A stretch of DNA of 64,000 bases from NCBI RefSeq assembly GCF_001420595.1, contig NZ_LJIX01000006.1, positions 3,891,058-3,955,057 on the forward strand. The letters are read 5' to 3'. Position 1 is the first letter of the stretch; each line of letters opens with the position of its first letter. Source of the stretch: Cytobacillus solani. Its GTDB lineage: Bacteria; Bacillota; Bacilli; Bacillales; Cytobacillaceae. Below are positions 34,508 to 44,312 of the stretch, piece after piece. A program made the translations under genes and the position numbers. The notes under the pieces were generated by a model. The model was not told where the DNA came from. It did no database searches and worked only from the letters and a program-made list of their open reading frames with translations.

Positions 34508-35503
34508 ATGAAAAAATGGCTAAAAGTTAGTTTTTCCCTTGTTTTAATTGCCATTCTTATTATACCCCTTGCAGCCTGTGGAAAAGATAAGGTTCAAAAT
34601 ATTCGTATCGGAGAAGTAACAAGATCCATTTTCTATGCGCCGCAATATGTTGCACTTGAAAAGGGTTTTTTTGAAGAGGAGGGTCTGAATGTCGAACTGA
34701 CCACTACTGCTGGCGGAGATAAGACCATGACAGCATTATTGTCAGATAGTATCGACATAGCCCTTGTAGGCTCTGAAACATCTATCTATGTTTATGCACA
34801 AGGCTCAAATGATCCTGTTATCAACTTTGCGGCACTCACTCAAACAGATGGAACATTTCTTGTTTCTCGTGAAAAAATAGACAATTTTTCTTGGGAACAA
34901 TTAAAAGGAGCAATCTTCCTTGGGCAGCGCAAAGGCGGCATGCCGCAAATGGTTGGTGAATTCGTTCTGAAGAAACATGGCATCGATCCACATCAAGATT
35001 TAGATTTAATCCAAAATGTTGATTTTGCAAATATCGCTCCAGCATTTGCCTCAGGGACTGGTGAATTTGTCCAGCTTTTCGAACCAACAGCCAGTGTGTT
35101 TGAACAAGAAGGAAAAGGTTACATCGTTGCCTCATTCGGTGAGGAATCTGGGAACCTTCCATACACGACATTTATGACAAAAGAAAGCACCATTAAAGAA
35201 AAGAAAGAAACAGTTGAAAAGTTTACACGAGCTATTTATAAGGCTCAACAATGGGTTGACACACATAGTGCAGAAGAAATCGCTGATGCAATTAAAGGCT
35301 ATTTTGACAACACAAATATTGAAACAATTGAAATGGTTGTTGAACGGTATAAAAATCAAGGCTCCTTTGCAACAAATCCAATATTAAATGAAGAGGGCTG
35401 GAATAACCTGCAAGATGTCATGGAGGAGGCTGGCGAGCTTCCAGAACGAATTGACTATGAAACACTTGTCAATACAAAAATTGCTAAAGGTGTAATGAAG
35501 TAA
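34508..35503 (+). CDS. ytlA: ABC transporter substrate-binding lipoprotein (NMT1/SsuA-like, YtlA)
   Basis: The 331-residue lipoprotein has a signal with lipobox LAAC (Cys24) and an NMT1/SsuA-type fold (GEVTRSIFYAPQYVALEKGFFEEEGLNVEL). Such proteins bind sulfonates, nitrate or thiamine precursors; which one cannot be said. TTGAGCG and GGAGGT precede the ATG. It is followed by its ATPase and permease genes, as in the B. subtilis ytl cluster. Confidence 0.85.
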   Translation: MKKWLKVSFSLVLIAILIIPLAACGKDKVQNIRIGEVTRSIFYAPQYVALEKGFFEEEGLNVELTTTAGGDKTMTALLSDSIDIALVGSETSIYVYAQGSNDPVINFAALTQTDGTFLVSREKIDNFSWEQLKGAIFLGQRKGGMPQMVGEFVLKKHGIDPHQDLDLIQNVDFANIAPAFASGTGEFVQLFEPTASVFEQEGKGYIVASFGEESGNLPYTTFMTKESTIKEKKETVEKFTRAIYKAQQWVDTHSAEEIADAIKGYFDNTNIETIEMVVERYKNQGSFATNPILNEEGWNNLQDVMEEAGELPERIDYETLVNTKIAKGVMK

Positions 35504-35618
35504 CTCCTATTCATTCCCGTGTATCTGCTTTTTACTCAATAACAGGTATGATTACTCGCTTTTCGTTCCTAAACCAAGGTTAAAAATGATGAAAAAAAGG
35601 ATAGTAAGGAGGGCTCCA

Positions 35619-36398
35619 ATGGATTTCTTAAGTTTACAGGAAATTCACCATACGTATTTTACAAAAACCTCTGCCACAACGGCCCTCTCAGATATTTCCC
35701 TTGAGATCGGGGAGGGAGAATTTGTTTCCTTCCTCGGTCCAAGCGGATGCGGAAAAACAACCCTGCTTTCGATTATTGCCGGTTTGCTTGAGCCGACTGC
35801 AGGAGCGATTACATTAGAGGGAAAGGATGTTCAAGAGGCAAGCAAAAATATTGGCTACATGCTCCAGCAGGATTATCTTTTTCCATGGAAAACAATCGAA
35901 GAAAATATCTTATTAGGGTTTAAAATTGATGGCAGTCTTAATGATTCAAATAGAGATTACGCGCTCACCTTACTTGAGAAAATGGGACTAAAAGGAGTTG
36001 AGAAACAATATCCAAAACAACTATCAGGCGGAATGAGACAGCGTGTTGCATTAGTAAGAACATTAGCAACCGAGCCGAAGCTGCTCATGCTTGATGAACC
36101 TTTCTCAGCACTTGATTATCAAACAAAGCTAAAGCTAGAGGATCTCGTCTCAAATACGTTAAAATCGTTTGGAAAAACTGCGATTCTAGTCACCCATGAT
36201 ATTGGAGAAGCCATTGCGATGAGCGATCGAATTTTCCTCTTCTCTTCCAGTCCAGGACAGATTCATAAAACGTTTATTATGCCTGATGAATTAAGGGAAG
36301 CAACTCCATTCAATGCACGGAACCATGAAGCTTATTCAAGTATCTTTCAAACTGTCTGGAAGGAGCTGGAATCTCTTGAACCCGCAAACAAACATTGA
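35619..36398 (+). CDS. ytlC: ABC transporter ATP-binding protein (YtlC)
   Basis: The 259-residue ATPase has Walker A GPSGCGKT, signature LSGGMRQR and Walker [13 protein letters not shown]. It belongs to the nitrate/sulfonate/taurine importer group. The ATG at 35619 (MDFLSLQ) is preceded by AAGGAGG; an earlier in-frame ATG is disfavoured. Its 3' end overlaps the permease gene by 23 bp. Confidence 0.88.
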   Translation: MDFLSLQEIHHTYFTKTSATTALSDISLEIGEGEFVSFLGPSGCGKTTLLSIIAGLLEPTAGAITLEGKDVQEASKNIGYMLQQDYLFPWKTIEENILLGFKIDGSLNDSNRDYALTLLEKMGLKGVEKQYPKQLSGGMRQRVALVRTLATEPKLLMLDEPFSALDYQTKLKLEDLVSNTLKSFGKTAILVTHDIGEAIAMSDRIFLFSSSPGQIHKTFIMPDELREATPFNARNHEAYSSIFQTVWKELESLEPANKH

Positions 36399-37185
36399 AC
36401 AGGGGCACCGTAGATATCTTCAATCGTTAAAGCGTGAAAAGAAATGGGTCCGTTTTTACCAGCTTATTATTTTTCTAGTCTTTTTTTCTGGATGGGAGAT
36501 TGCTAGCAGGCTGCAATGGATTGATCCGTTAATCTTTAGTTCCCCCTCCAAAGTATGGGAGCTCTTCCTTGCAAAAGTACAAGACGGAACCTTATTTGTA
36601 GATTTAAGCTATACCCTTTTTGAAACTATATTTGGTTTTATTTTAGGAACTGTACTGGGTACCTTGCTTGCAGCCATCCTTTGGTGGTCACCGCTGCTTT
36701 CAAAAATAGCGGATCCCTATTTAGTCGTCTTAAACTCGATGCCTAAAGTAGCACTTGGCCCGATTTTGATCGTAGCACTAGGTCCGAGCTTTACATCCAT
36801 CGTGGCAATGGGGGCAATCATCTCCATCATCATCACAACAATTGTTGTCTATACTTCATTTAAAGAAGTCGATCCAAACTATATTAAAGTATTGCAAACC
36901 TTTGGTGCAACCCGATTTCAAATTTTCAAGGAAGCCATTTTACCTGCTTCATTCCCTGTCATCATCTCCACACTCAAAGTCAATGTCGGCTTATCCTGGG
37001 TCGGTGTCATTGTTGGTGAATTCCTTGTCGCCTCAAAGGGTCTTGGATACATGATCATCTATGGATTCCAAGTATTTAATTTCACACTTGTCATGCTTTC
37101 TTTGCTTGTGATTGCCGTATGTGCAACAATTATGTATCAACTGGTTGAACTATTAGAAAGAAAATTAATTAAGAATGGGTCGTAA
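36376..37185 (+). CDS. ytlD: ABC transporter permease (YtlD)
   Basis: The 269-residue permease has six membrane segments and the EAA loop ([21 protein letters not shown]). The start is probably TTG at 36376-36378, with AAGGAG ten bases upstream inside the ATPase gene; ATG codons further upstream lack a ribosome site and overlap the ATPase much more. The stop codon lies in the stem of the terminator. Confidence 0.85.
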   Translation: MNPQTNIEQGHRRYLQSLKREKKWVRFYQLIIFLVFFSGWEIASRLQWIDPLIFSSPSKVWELFLAKVQDGTLFVDLSYTLFETIFGFILGTVLGTLLAAILWWSPLLSKIADPYLVVLNSMPKVALGPILIVALGPSFTSIVAMGAIISIIITTIVVYTSFKEVDPNYIKVLQTFGATRFQIFKEAILPASFPVIISTLKVNVGLSWVGVIVGEFLVASKGLGYMIIYGFQVFNFTLVMLSLLVIAVCATIMYQLVELLERKLIKNGS

Positions 37186-37222
37186 GAAAAGTAGATCACA
37201 CTTTTCTTACGACCCATTTTTT
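37174..37222 (+). terminator. Terminator of the ytl operon
   Basis: A 19-bp perfect stem with arms beginning AATGGGTCGTAAG and ending CTTACGACCCATT (37174-37218) is followed by T4. It includes the permease stop codon and abuts the asnB stop codon. Confidence 0.92.
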
Positions 37223-39071
37223 AGTTATCAATAATATTAATTTTATAATGATCAAGCCACATATTGATTTGCGCTAGATGTGCGATGAGCTGAGGGCCAG
37301 TCATTAGCTGACCATACCACGGAACTTTGAATGAGGATCCGTCTGAATCAATAATATCTTGGACTTTTTGCTTTGAGACTAGTTCTAGGATTGGAGATGT
37401 TTTGTTGTTGAGGATAGTTGTTAGACGATTTTTTACGAGTTTCATATATTGTGGATGATAGGTTTTTGGGTATGGACTCTTTTTCCTGTATAGCACTTCA
37501 TTTGGAAGCACCCCTTCTAAAGCCTTTCGTAATATCCCTTTTTCACGGCCATTTAGCATTTTCATGTCCCAGGGGATATTCCAGGCATATTCAACAATGC
37601 GATGATCAGCAAATGGCACCCGCACCTCTAAGCTTGCCCCCATGCTCATACGATCTTTACGATCAAGCAATGTTTGCATAAACCAGACCATGTTTAAATA
37701 AAACATTTCCCGGCGGCGAGCTTCTACTGACGATTCTCCATCTAATAGCGGCGTTTCTGCAACTGTTTCGTTGTAGCGATCCTTCACATAGCTTTGCAAA
37801 TCAAGTTTTTCCTGCCATTTTGGAAGAAGCAGCTGCTCTCTTTCAGCATGCGACCTCATCCATGGAAACCCATTTGTATGAAGCAATTCTTCTCTATAAA
37901 ACCAAGGGTATCCTCCAAATATTTCATCTGCACATTCGCCTGACAAAGCAACAGTGAAATCCTGTTTTATTTGCTCACAAAACCAAAGAAGAGAAGAGTC
38001 GACATCTGCCATGCCTGGCAAATCTCTCATCCGGACAGCATCCTCCAAACGGTCAGCAAGCTGTTCATTATCAATGATTGCTGAGTGATGGATCGAGCCC
38101 AAATGCTTCTGCATCCTTTGAATCCATGGACCATCCTGATCAGGCTGAAACGTACTTGCTTTGAAATACTCACTGTTGCGATCATAATCAATCGAATACG
38201 TATGGAGTGAACCCCTTCCTTCCTTTTTAAAATAAGCAGAAGCAAAGGCACTGAGGGCGCTTGAATCAATACCGCCTGATAAAAAAGTGCAAACAGGCAC
38301 ATCTGCAACCAACTGGCGTTCAACAGCATCCTTCACTAAAAATCTTACTTGGTCTACGGTATCATCTAATGAATGCTGGTGTCTCTTGCTTTCTACATTC
38401 CAATAGCGCCAAATTTTCATGCCATCTCTCGTAAATGTAAGGGCATGGGCGGGGCGAAGTTCCTTGATTCCCCTAAAAACCCCATGACCAGGAGTCTTTG
38501 ACGGACCTAATCCGAACACTTCCTGAAGTCCTTCCCTATCGACTTCCGCTTTCACATTAGGATGAGCCAAAATGGCTTTTAACTCTGAACCAAATAATAA
38601 TGAACCATGCTCTTCCTTATAAAAAAGAGGTTTCACACCTAGTCGATCTCTCGCCATGAAAAGCTTCTCCTGCCTATGGTCCCATACAGCAAAGGCAAAG
38701 ATTCCATTTAAATGGGCTATGCAGCCCTCTGCCCACTCCATGTAAGATGTTAAAAAAACTTCCGTATCAGAATGGCTTTTAAATGAGTGGCCACGCTGAA
38801 TTAACTCTTTTCGAATGTCCTCCGTATTATAAAGCTCCCCATTATATACGATTGTATATGTGTTTCCGTTTTTTGTTTTAGTCATCGGCTGTACGCCACC
38901 TTCAGGATCAACAACGATAAGCCGTTTATGTCCAAATGTGGCATGGCGTGCGCTCCAGACACTCGAAGCATCTGGACCGCGCTTTGCTAAGGTTTGCGCC
39001 ATCTTTTCCACGATGAATTCTTCTTTTGTCAAATCTCGATGCCAATTAATCCATCCTGTTATTCCACACAC
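37221..39071 (-). CDS. asnB: Asparagine synthase (glutamine-hydrolysing)
   Basis: The 616-residue class II amidotransferase starts with a catalytic Cys2 (MCGITGWINW), then glutaminase-site residues (YNGELYN), and an ATP-pyrophosphatase loop SGGIDSSA in the synthase domain. The start codon is GTG (39069-39071). It follows glnA by 33 bp on the same strand, so glutamine made by GlnA is the nitrogen donor for this enzyme. Its Bacillus counterpart is AsnB. Confidence 0.94.
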   Translation of the reverse strand: MCGITGWINWHRDLTKEEFIVEKMAQTLAKRGPDASSVWSARHATFGHKRLIVVDPEGGVQPMTKTKNGNTYTIVYNGELYNTEDIRKELIQRGHSFKSHSDTEVFLTSYMEWAEGCIAHLNGIFAFAVWDHRQEKLFMARDRLGVKPLFYKEEHGSLLFGSELKAILAHPNVKAEVDREGLQEVFGLGPSKTPGHGVFRGIKELRPAHALTFTRDGMKIWRYWNVESKRHQHSLDDTVDQVRFLVKDAVERQLVADVPVCTFLSGGIDSSALSAFASAYFKKEGRGSLHTYSIDYDRNSEYFKASTFQPDQDGPWIQRMQKHLGSIHHSAIIDNEQLADRLEDAVRMRDLPGMADVDSSLLWFCEQIKQDFTVALSGECADEIFGGYPWFYREELLHTNGFPWMRSHAEREQLLLPKWQEKLDLQSYVKDRYNETVAETPLLDGESSVEARRREMFYLNMVWFMQTLLDRKDRMSMGASLEVRVPFADHRIVEYAWNIPWDMKMLNGREKGILRKALEGVLPNEVLYRKKSPYPKTYHPQYMKLVKNRLTTILNNKTSPILELVSKQKVQDIIDSDGSSFKVPWYGQLMTGPQLIAHLAQINMWLDHYKINIIDN

Positions 39072-39104
39072 AGATTATCACACTCTTTCGTTATTTTTTG
39101 GTTA

Positions 39105-40442
39105 TTAATATTGTAAAATGTACTGTTCCCGCTCCCATGGATGGACCTGCGTACGGAACATATCCCACTCGATTTCTTTCGCTTCAATAAAATGTTCAAA
39201 AAGATGCACACCTAGCGCACTTGTTATTACTTCATCTGATTTTAAATTTTCAAGTGCATGTGCTAAAGTAGACGGCAAATCCACGATGCCATTTTCAATC
39301 CGTTCTTCTTTAGACATAATGTAGATGTTTCTATCCACCGGCTCAGGAGGAGTTAAACTATTTTTTATTCCATCCAGTCCTGCAGCTAATAAAACGGCCA
39401 TTGCCAAGTACGGATTAGCAGCAGGATCCACACTTCTTACTTCTACACGGGTACTCATTCCACGGGATGCTGGGATGCGTATAAGCGGGCTTCTATTTCT
39501 CGCTGACCACGCGACATAACACGGTGCCTCATAGCCAGGCACTAGCCTTTTATACGAATTAACTGTCGGATTTGTAATTGCTGTAAAATTAGGGGCATGT
39601 TTTAAAATACCTGCAATAAACTGTCTCGCTGTCTCACTTAACTCTAACGAACCACTCTTCTCATAGAAAGCATTCTCCCCTTCCTTAAACAAGGAAAGAT
39701 TACTATGCATTCCAGATCCGTTGACTCCAAACAACGGCTTAGGCATAAATGTTGCATGTAGGCCATGCTTGCGGGCAATTGTTTTCACAACAAGCTTAAA
39801 TGTTTGAATATCATCACATGCCTTTAATGCATTCTGATATTTAAAATCAATTTCATGCTGCCCGGGTGCTACTTCATGATGGGAAGCCTCGATTTCAAAG
39901 CCCATTTCTTCTAACTCTATAACGATGTCACGACGGCAGTTTTCGCCAAGATCGGTTGGTGCCAAATCAAAATATCCGCCTTGATCATTCAGCTCCAGCG
40001 TAGGCTGGCCATTTCCATCTAGTTTAAATAAGAAAAATTCCGGCTCTGGTCCAACATTAAAATCCGTAAATCCTAATTCTCTCATTTCATTTAAAATACG
40101 TTTTAAATTACTGCGGGGGTCTCCTTCAAAAGGGGTGCCATCTGGATGATAAATATCGCAGATCAATCGGGCAACCTTTCCTTTTTCAGCTGTCCATGGA
40201 AAAATAACAAATGTGTCTAGATCAGGATATAAATACATATCTGACTCTTCGATACGGACAAATCCTTCGATTGACGAGCCATCAAACATCATTTTATTAT
40301 CCAATGCCTTTGAAAGCTGGCTGATTGGAATTTCCACATTTTTTATCGTTCCGAATAAATCAGTAAACTGTAAACGGATGTATCGAACATTTTCCTCTGT
40401 GGCAACTTTCATAATTTCGTCTTTGCTAAAAGACTTTGTCAT
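39105..40442 (-). CDS. glnA: Glutamine synthetase, type I
   Basis: The 445-residue GSI enzyme has FDGSSIEGF (about 54-62), PEPEFFLF, the ATP-binding [12 protein letters not shown] and the flap residues near [17 protein letters not shown]. It lacks the adenylylation tail Tyr region, as in the alpha group of Gram-positives. There is no glnR next to it, unlike the main glnRA operon of Bacillus, so this could be a second copy. The start has GGGAGG. The upstream region is an unusual repeat array. Confidence 0.95.
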   Translation of the reverse strand: MTKSFSKDEIMKVATEENVRYIRLQFTDLFGTIKNVEIPISQLSKALDNKMMFDGSSIEGFVRIEESDMYLYPDLDTFVIFPWTAEKGKVARLICDIYHPDGTPFEGDPRSNLKRILNEMRELGFTDFNVGPEPEFFLFKLDGNGQPTLELNDQGGYFDLAPTDLGENCRRDIVIELEEMGFEIEASHHEVAPGQHEIDFKYQNALKACDDIQTFKLVVKTIARKHGLHATFMPKPLFGVNGSGMHSNLSLFKEGENAFYEKSGSLELSETARQFIAGILKHAPNFTAITNPTVNSYKRLVPGYEAPCYVAWSARNRSPLIRIPASRGMSTRVEVRSVDPAANPYLAMAVLLAAGLDGIKNSLTPPEPVDRNIYIMSKEERIENGIVDLPSTLAHALENLKSDEVITSALGVHLFEHFIEAKEIEWDMFRTQVHPWEREQYILQY

Positions 40443-40504
40443 CTAAATTCCTCCCTTTTGCAAAATAATAATATTATTGGTGAACTTTTTTAGTATTTTA
40501 TAAG

Positions 40505-40880
40505 AAAAACTGGAATCATTAGGGCTATTGATAACCTTTTTGCTATTTTCACAGGAAAACTGAACTCAATAGAGGCTATTGATGACCTTTTTAGCTTTTT
40601 TTACAGGAAAATCGAACTCAATAGAGGCTATTGATAACCTTTTTTGCTTTTTTTACAGGAAAACTGAACTCAATAGGGGCTATTGATGTCCTTTTTAGCC
40701 TTTTTTATAGGAAAACTGAACTCAATAGAGGCTATTGATAACCTTTTTTGCTTTTTTTACAGGAAAATCGAACTCAATAGAGGCTATTGATAACCTTTTT
40801 TGCTTTTTTTACAGGAAAACTGAACTCAATAGGGGCTATTGATGTCCTTTTTACTTTTTCATAGGAGAACTGGATTCAAT
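40505..40880. repeat. Tandem repeat array B, period 51-52 bp, seven units
   Basis: GGCTATTGAT recurs at 40523, 40574, 40626, 40678, 40730, 40782 and 40834 (spacing 51 then five times 52). Each unit contains a T-rich tract (ACCTTTTTTGCTTTTTTT), the block ACAGGAAAACTGAACT and a small dyad CAATAG-N3-CTATTG. The array fills the 470-bp gap upstream of glnA. No gene lies in it. Confidence 0.92.
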
Positions 40881-40913
40881 TTGTTTTACTACTAAATTTT
40901 TTCACTTGTTTGA

Positions 40914-41768
40914 TTACCTCTCCATAACTAATTCACCATGGCAAATATAGGCAGCCCCCCCCTTTTTCCAAACATGGTCATTTTCATCCAAGCTTATTGT
41001 CAGTTGCCCTCCAGGGAGATGAACGGTTATTGGAATATATTGATCTACCAAGTGATTTAATGTGGCGGCAACAACAGCTGCACACGCACCTGTGCCGCAT
41101 GCCATTGTTAGCCCCGAGCCTCTCTCCCATACACGGTAATAGATCTCTTGGCGGCTTTTCACGTGGACAATACCTAAGTTCACTCGTTCAGGGAATAAAT
41201 CGGAGTATTCAATTTCAGGGCCGATTTCTTCTAATGGAAAAGTGTCTATATTATCAACAAATAGAATCGCATGTGGATTGCCCATCGAAACACATGTCAC
41301 AGGAAAACTATGCTTGCCAATTGTAAGGAGTTCATTTATCGTCTGTGCTTCTGGGTCTCCTTTCATCGGAATCATTCCTTTAGTCAGTTTTGGCTTTCCC
41401 ATATCAATGGTCACCGATCGGACAATCCGTTTTTTATCCGGTTCCACCTTGACATGAACAATTCCGCCTAACGTTTCAATTGAAAAATCAGTGCTTGTTG
41501 CATACATGTGGTCGAAGAGATACTTCGCTACACATCGCAGGCCATTTCCACAATTCTTCCCTTCTGAACCATCTTCATTAAAAATCCTCATTTTAAAATC
41601 AGCCATTTCAGAAGGACAAATTAAGATTATGCCATCTGATCCGATTCCGGTATTTACATTAGAGACTGTTCTAGCAAGCTGTTCAAAGTCTTGATCTTCC
41701 ATTGGCATATCCAATAGGTTAAAAAAAATATAATTATTCCCCAATCCATGCATTTTCGTAAATTGCAT
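40914..41768 (-). CDS. dapF: Diaminopimelate epimerase
   Basis: The 284-residue enzyme converts LL- to meso-diaminopimelate for peptidoglycan and lysine. The two active-site cysteines are present: Cys73 in KNCGNGLRC and the second in MACGTGACA. GIGSDG near residue 42 is a family signature. It lies 13 bp after the aminotransferase dapL, so the two are co-transcribed. Confidence 0.95.
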   Translation of the reverse strand: MQFTKMHGLGNNYIFFNLLDMPMEDQDFEQLARTVSNVNTGIGSDGIILICPSEMADFKMRIFNEDGSEGKNCGNGLRCVAKYLFDHMYATSTDFSIETLGGIVHVKVEPDKKRIVRSVTIDMGKPKLTKGMIPMKGDPEAQTINELLTIGKHSFPVTCVSMGNPHAILFVDNIDTFPLEEIGPEIEYSDLFPERVNLGIVHVKSRQEIYYRVWERGSGLTMACGTGACAAVVAATLNHLVDQYIPITVHLPGGQLTISLDENDHVWKKGGAAYICHGELVMER

Positions 41769-41781
41769 AAGGGTCCTCCTT

Positions 41782-43020
41782 TCAAAAGATGAATGTATCT
41801 CGCCTTAATCTAACTGCAATCTCTTCGATTACTCGTAGCTCTTCCTCGATCCCATTTGCTTGGAAGGTAACTGAAAATCGTACATATTGACCTGCCTCAT
41901 CCCATGGAACAGTAGAGATTAAATGCTCTCGTATTAAATATTGGCTAAACTCCTCTGCCGATTGAAATGATGGACCATCTGCCACTGCTTTCGGCGCCCT
42001 CGTATATAAGAAAAATGATCCCCTCGGCTTCTCCGCATTAAAGCCACATGCAACCAGTGCATTTGCCAATAATTCATGCCTCCGTGAATATTTTTCAGCA
42101 GTTTCGATGGTAATTTCCGGATGCGCAAGAGCATAGGCAGCCGCTTTCTGAATGGCGATGAATTGACCGGAATCATTGTTATCCTTAACTGTCGCAAACG
42201 CCTTTACAAGCTTTTCATTTCCTGAGATAAAACCGATACGCCATCCTGTCATATTGAAAGATTTTGACAAGGAATGAAGCTCAATGCCAACTTCCTTTGC
42301 CCCTGGTACGGAGAGAAAGCTAAGCGGCTTTTCCCCTTCAAAAACAAGTGCTGAATAAGCGGCATCATGCACAACAATAAGCTTATGCTTCTTTGCAAAT
42401 TGAACAACTTCTTCAAAAAATGCTGCAGTTGCAGTCGCTCCAGTCGGATTATTCGGGTAGTTTAAATACAAAAGCTTCGCCTTTTCTAGAACACTATCAC
42501 TCAATGTGTCTAGCTTTGGAAGAAACAAATTTTCTTCCGTAAGAGGCAGCTGAACGACATCCCCACCACAGTACTTTGTATGGGTAGCTAATATTGGATA
42601 ACAAGGAGAAGGCATTAGTATAAGATCTCCTTGGTTAATAAAAGCTGTCGGCAGCATGGCTAATGCCGACTTTGAACCGATCACATGGTTAATTTCAGTT
42701 TCCGGATTAAGATGATAAACACCAAATACCTTTTCCATATAAGAAGCAGCCGCTTGCTTAAACTCAGCGATGCCGTTATCTGCATAAAAGCGATTTTCGG
42801 GCTTGCCTGCTTCCTCTGTCAATTTTTGAATGACCCTGTCATCCGCCATGGCATCAGGTTCACCTACTCCTAAATCAATCAACTCCATATGAGGATTCGC
42901 TTGAATGGCTTCTCTTTTTGCTCGTTTAATCTTTTCGAATTTATATATTTCCTCTTTCAATCCAAATCGCGATCCGCCTATACGGTCTGCAAACAGCTGC
43001 TGAATATAATCGGTTGTCAT
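41782..43020 (-). CDS. dapL: LL-diaminopimelate aminotransferase (DapL)
   Basis: The 412-residue PLP enzyme has the class I aminotransferase layout. The N-terminal segment (FGLKEEIYKFEKIKRAK) and ELIDLGVGEPD match DapL; LNYPNNPTGA and the PLP-lysine in LSKSFNMTGWR are intact. DapL makes LL-DAP directly from tetrahydrodipicolinate, bypassing the acetylated intermediates. Bacillus often carries the acetylase pathway, so this gene would give an alternative route. The pairing with dapF supports the name, although general aminotransferases of this group are hard to separate. Confidence 0.82.
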   Translation of the reverse strand: MTTDYIQQLFADRIGGSRFGLKEEIYKFEKIKRAKREAIQANPHMELIDLGVGEPDAMADDRVIQKLTEEAGKPENRFYADNGIAEFKQAAASYMEKVFGVYHLNPETEINHVIGSKSALAMLPTAFINQGDLILMPSPCYPILATHTKYCGGDVVQLPLTEENLFLPKLDTLSDSVLEKAKLLYLNYPNNPTGATATAAFFEEVVQFAKKHKLIVVHDAAYSALVFEGEKPLSFLSVPGAKEVGIELHSLSKSFNMTGWRIGFISGNEKLVKAFATVKDNNDSGQFIAIQKAAAYALAHPEITIETAEKYSRRHELLANALVACGFNAEKPRGSFFLYTRAPKAVADGPSFQSAEEFSQYLIREHLISTVPWDEAGQYVRFSVTFQANGIEEELRVIEEIAVRLRRDTFIF

Positions 43021-43359
43021 TATGAATCCTCCAATGTAGGTCTGCTAATCTAAAATGTTATGATACATCTTATCATTTCAAGGGCCATTTGGATTTACAC
43101 CCATTAATTAAATATTTGCACTTTTTTACACATAAAAAAAGAGAATAGATATTCATTATCAACCAATTAGTTAGCTAGCTAACTAATTGATAAAGAAGAG
43201 ATAAGCTGTATGTTTTACATAAAACTTGAAGGGAAGGGAATTGGATAATGGTAGGACAAATAGACGCATTCAGTGAGTCTACAGGAGGAATGAAATTTCA
43301 TTATTGCTCCAGTCAGTGTTCCTTGCTAACAAGACTATACATAGGAGAAGGAAGAAATT
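43021..43359. other. Gene-poor gap with a large palindrome and a possible deletion scar
   Basis: Between dapL and the GNAT gene is 339 bp without a credible long gene. It contains a 26-bp perfect palindrome (43164-43189) and downstream on the plus strand a ribosome-site-like GGAGAAGG followed by ATGACAAAGACATAG (43362-43376), a start codon with an immediate stop. A 42-codon frame (43248-43376) spans the same stretch but is not recognisable. Confidence 0.6.
43164..43189. promoter_or_regulatory. Perfect 26-bp palindrome, probable operator
   Basis: Half-site CAATTAGTTAGCT is repeated as its exact complement with no spacer. Such dyads are typical of MarR- or TetR-type operators. No regulator gene is adjacent. 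Confidence 0.6.
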
Positions 43360-44154
43360 TTATGACAAAGACATAGTAAAATCCACAATCGATAGCTCAG
43401 CTGTTGTTTGAAAACCAAGACTTTCATATATATGTACAGCAGGCAAGTTCTCTGCTAATACACCGAGATAAACATCTGATGAAAGTTGTTTGCCTATGTG
43501 TGTAAGTTCACTCGTTACAAGCTTCGCAAGGCCATTCCCTCTGTGGTCTGGTCTAGTAACAATGTTCCCAAGCTCTACAAGCTGAGGATCATAGAAATGA
43601 AAACCACCTATTGCAATGAATTCTCCACCATCCTTTATTCCGAGGAAAGGACACCGCTCTAATTCACTTCTTGTAAAAAACTTCATTTCTCCCTTTTGTA
43701 AAAAAGCAATCACCTTGGAAAACTCATTCTCCTTAACTAGTTGAGTCATGCTCGATTCGAGCAGCTTCGATTGATCTATATGTTTCATTGTAAAAAAACG
43801 CCGCGGGATACCTGTAATGAGACCAAAGGACTGAAAAAGCTGAAGGTCACGTTGACATAGAATAATCCCGCAAATAGCATTTTTATCAAGTTTAATAGTA
43901 GATCTTGTAAAAACAATTAGTTCTGGGAAGAAAACTTCTTGATGATTGATTCGATAAAAGGAAAAGGCGGGAAAAGATAGCTCCCTTAGATAAGCTAAGA
44001 CAGCAGTCAACTGATTATCTGCATATTGACCAATAAATTGGGCTTTTTCCTTTCGTTGTGTTAAATAGCTGTAAAAAAGTAAGTGCTGATCCTTATCAAC
44101 TTGATCGATTAATTGAACTATAGCTTCTTGTGTAAGCAATCGGTGTGAAATCAT
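43360..44154 (-). CDS. GNAT-family N-acetyltransferase
   Basis: The 264-residue protein has a C-terminal GNAT domain (about 150-264) with the acetyl-CoA loop RPDHRGNGLAK and the later AVHIYESLGFQ. The N-terminal half does not match a family I recognise and may set substrate choice. It stands alone between dapL and a glycosyltransferase-like gene. Acceptor unknown. Confidence 0.8.
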   Translation of the reverse strand: MISHRLLTQEAIVQLIDQVDKDQHLLFYSYLTQRKEKAQFIGQYADNQLTAVLAYLRELSFPAFSFYRINHQEVFFPELIVFTRSTIKLDKNAICGIILCQRDLQLFQSFGLITGIPRRFFTMKHIDQSKLLESSMTQLVKENEFSKVIAFLQKGEMKFFTRSELERCPFLGIKDGGEFIAIGGFHFYDPQLVELGNIVTRPDHRGNGLAKLVTSELTHIGKQLSSDVYLGVLAENLPAVHIYESLGFQTTAELSIVDFTMSLS

Positions 44155-44312
44155 TTAATCTACCTCTCATTCGGTTAATAATATACTACTTTCTTATAAA
44201 CTACATATATCCTTGTATAGTAGCTTCTATGAAAAAGAGCGTAAATCCTTCTTGGATCAACGCTCTCTAGCCCTTTATTTGTTCAGTACAGATTGGTAAA
44301 CACTATAATAAA

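Noticed and set aside
41934-42197. Minus-strand frame within dapL in another frame
   Set aside because: Overlaps a conserved aminotransferase throughout and lacks a start signal.
43248-43376. 42-codon plus-strand gene after the palindrome
   Set aside because: No recognisable sequence; ends within the GNAT gene and is better explained as a remnant.
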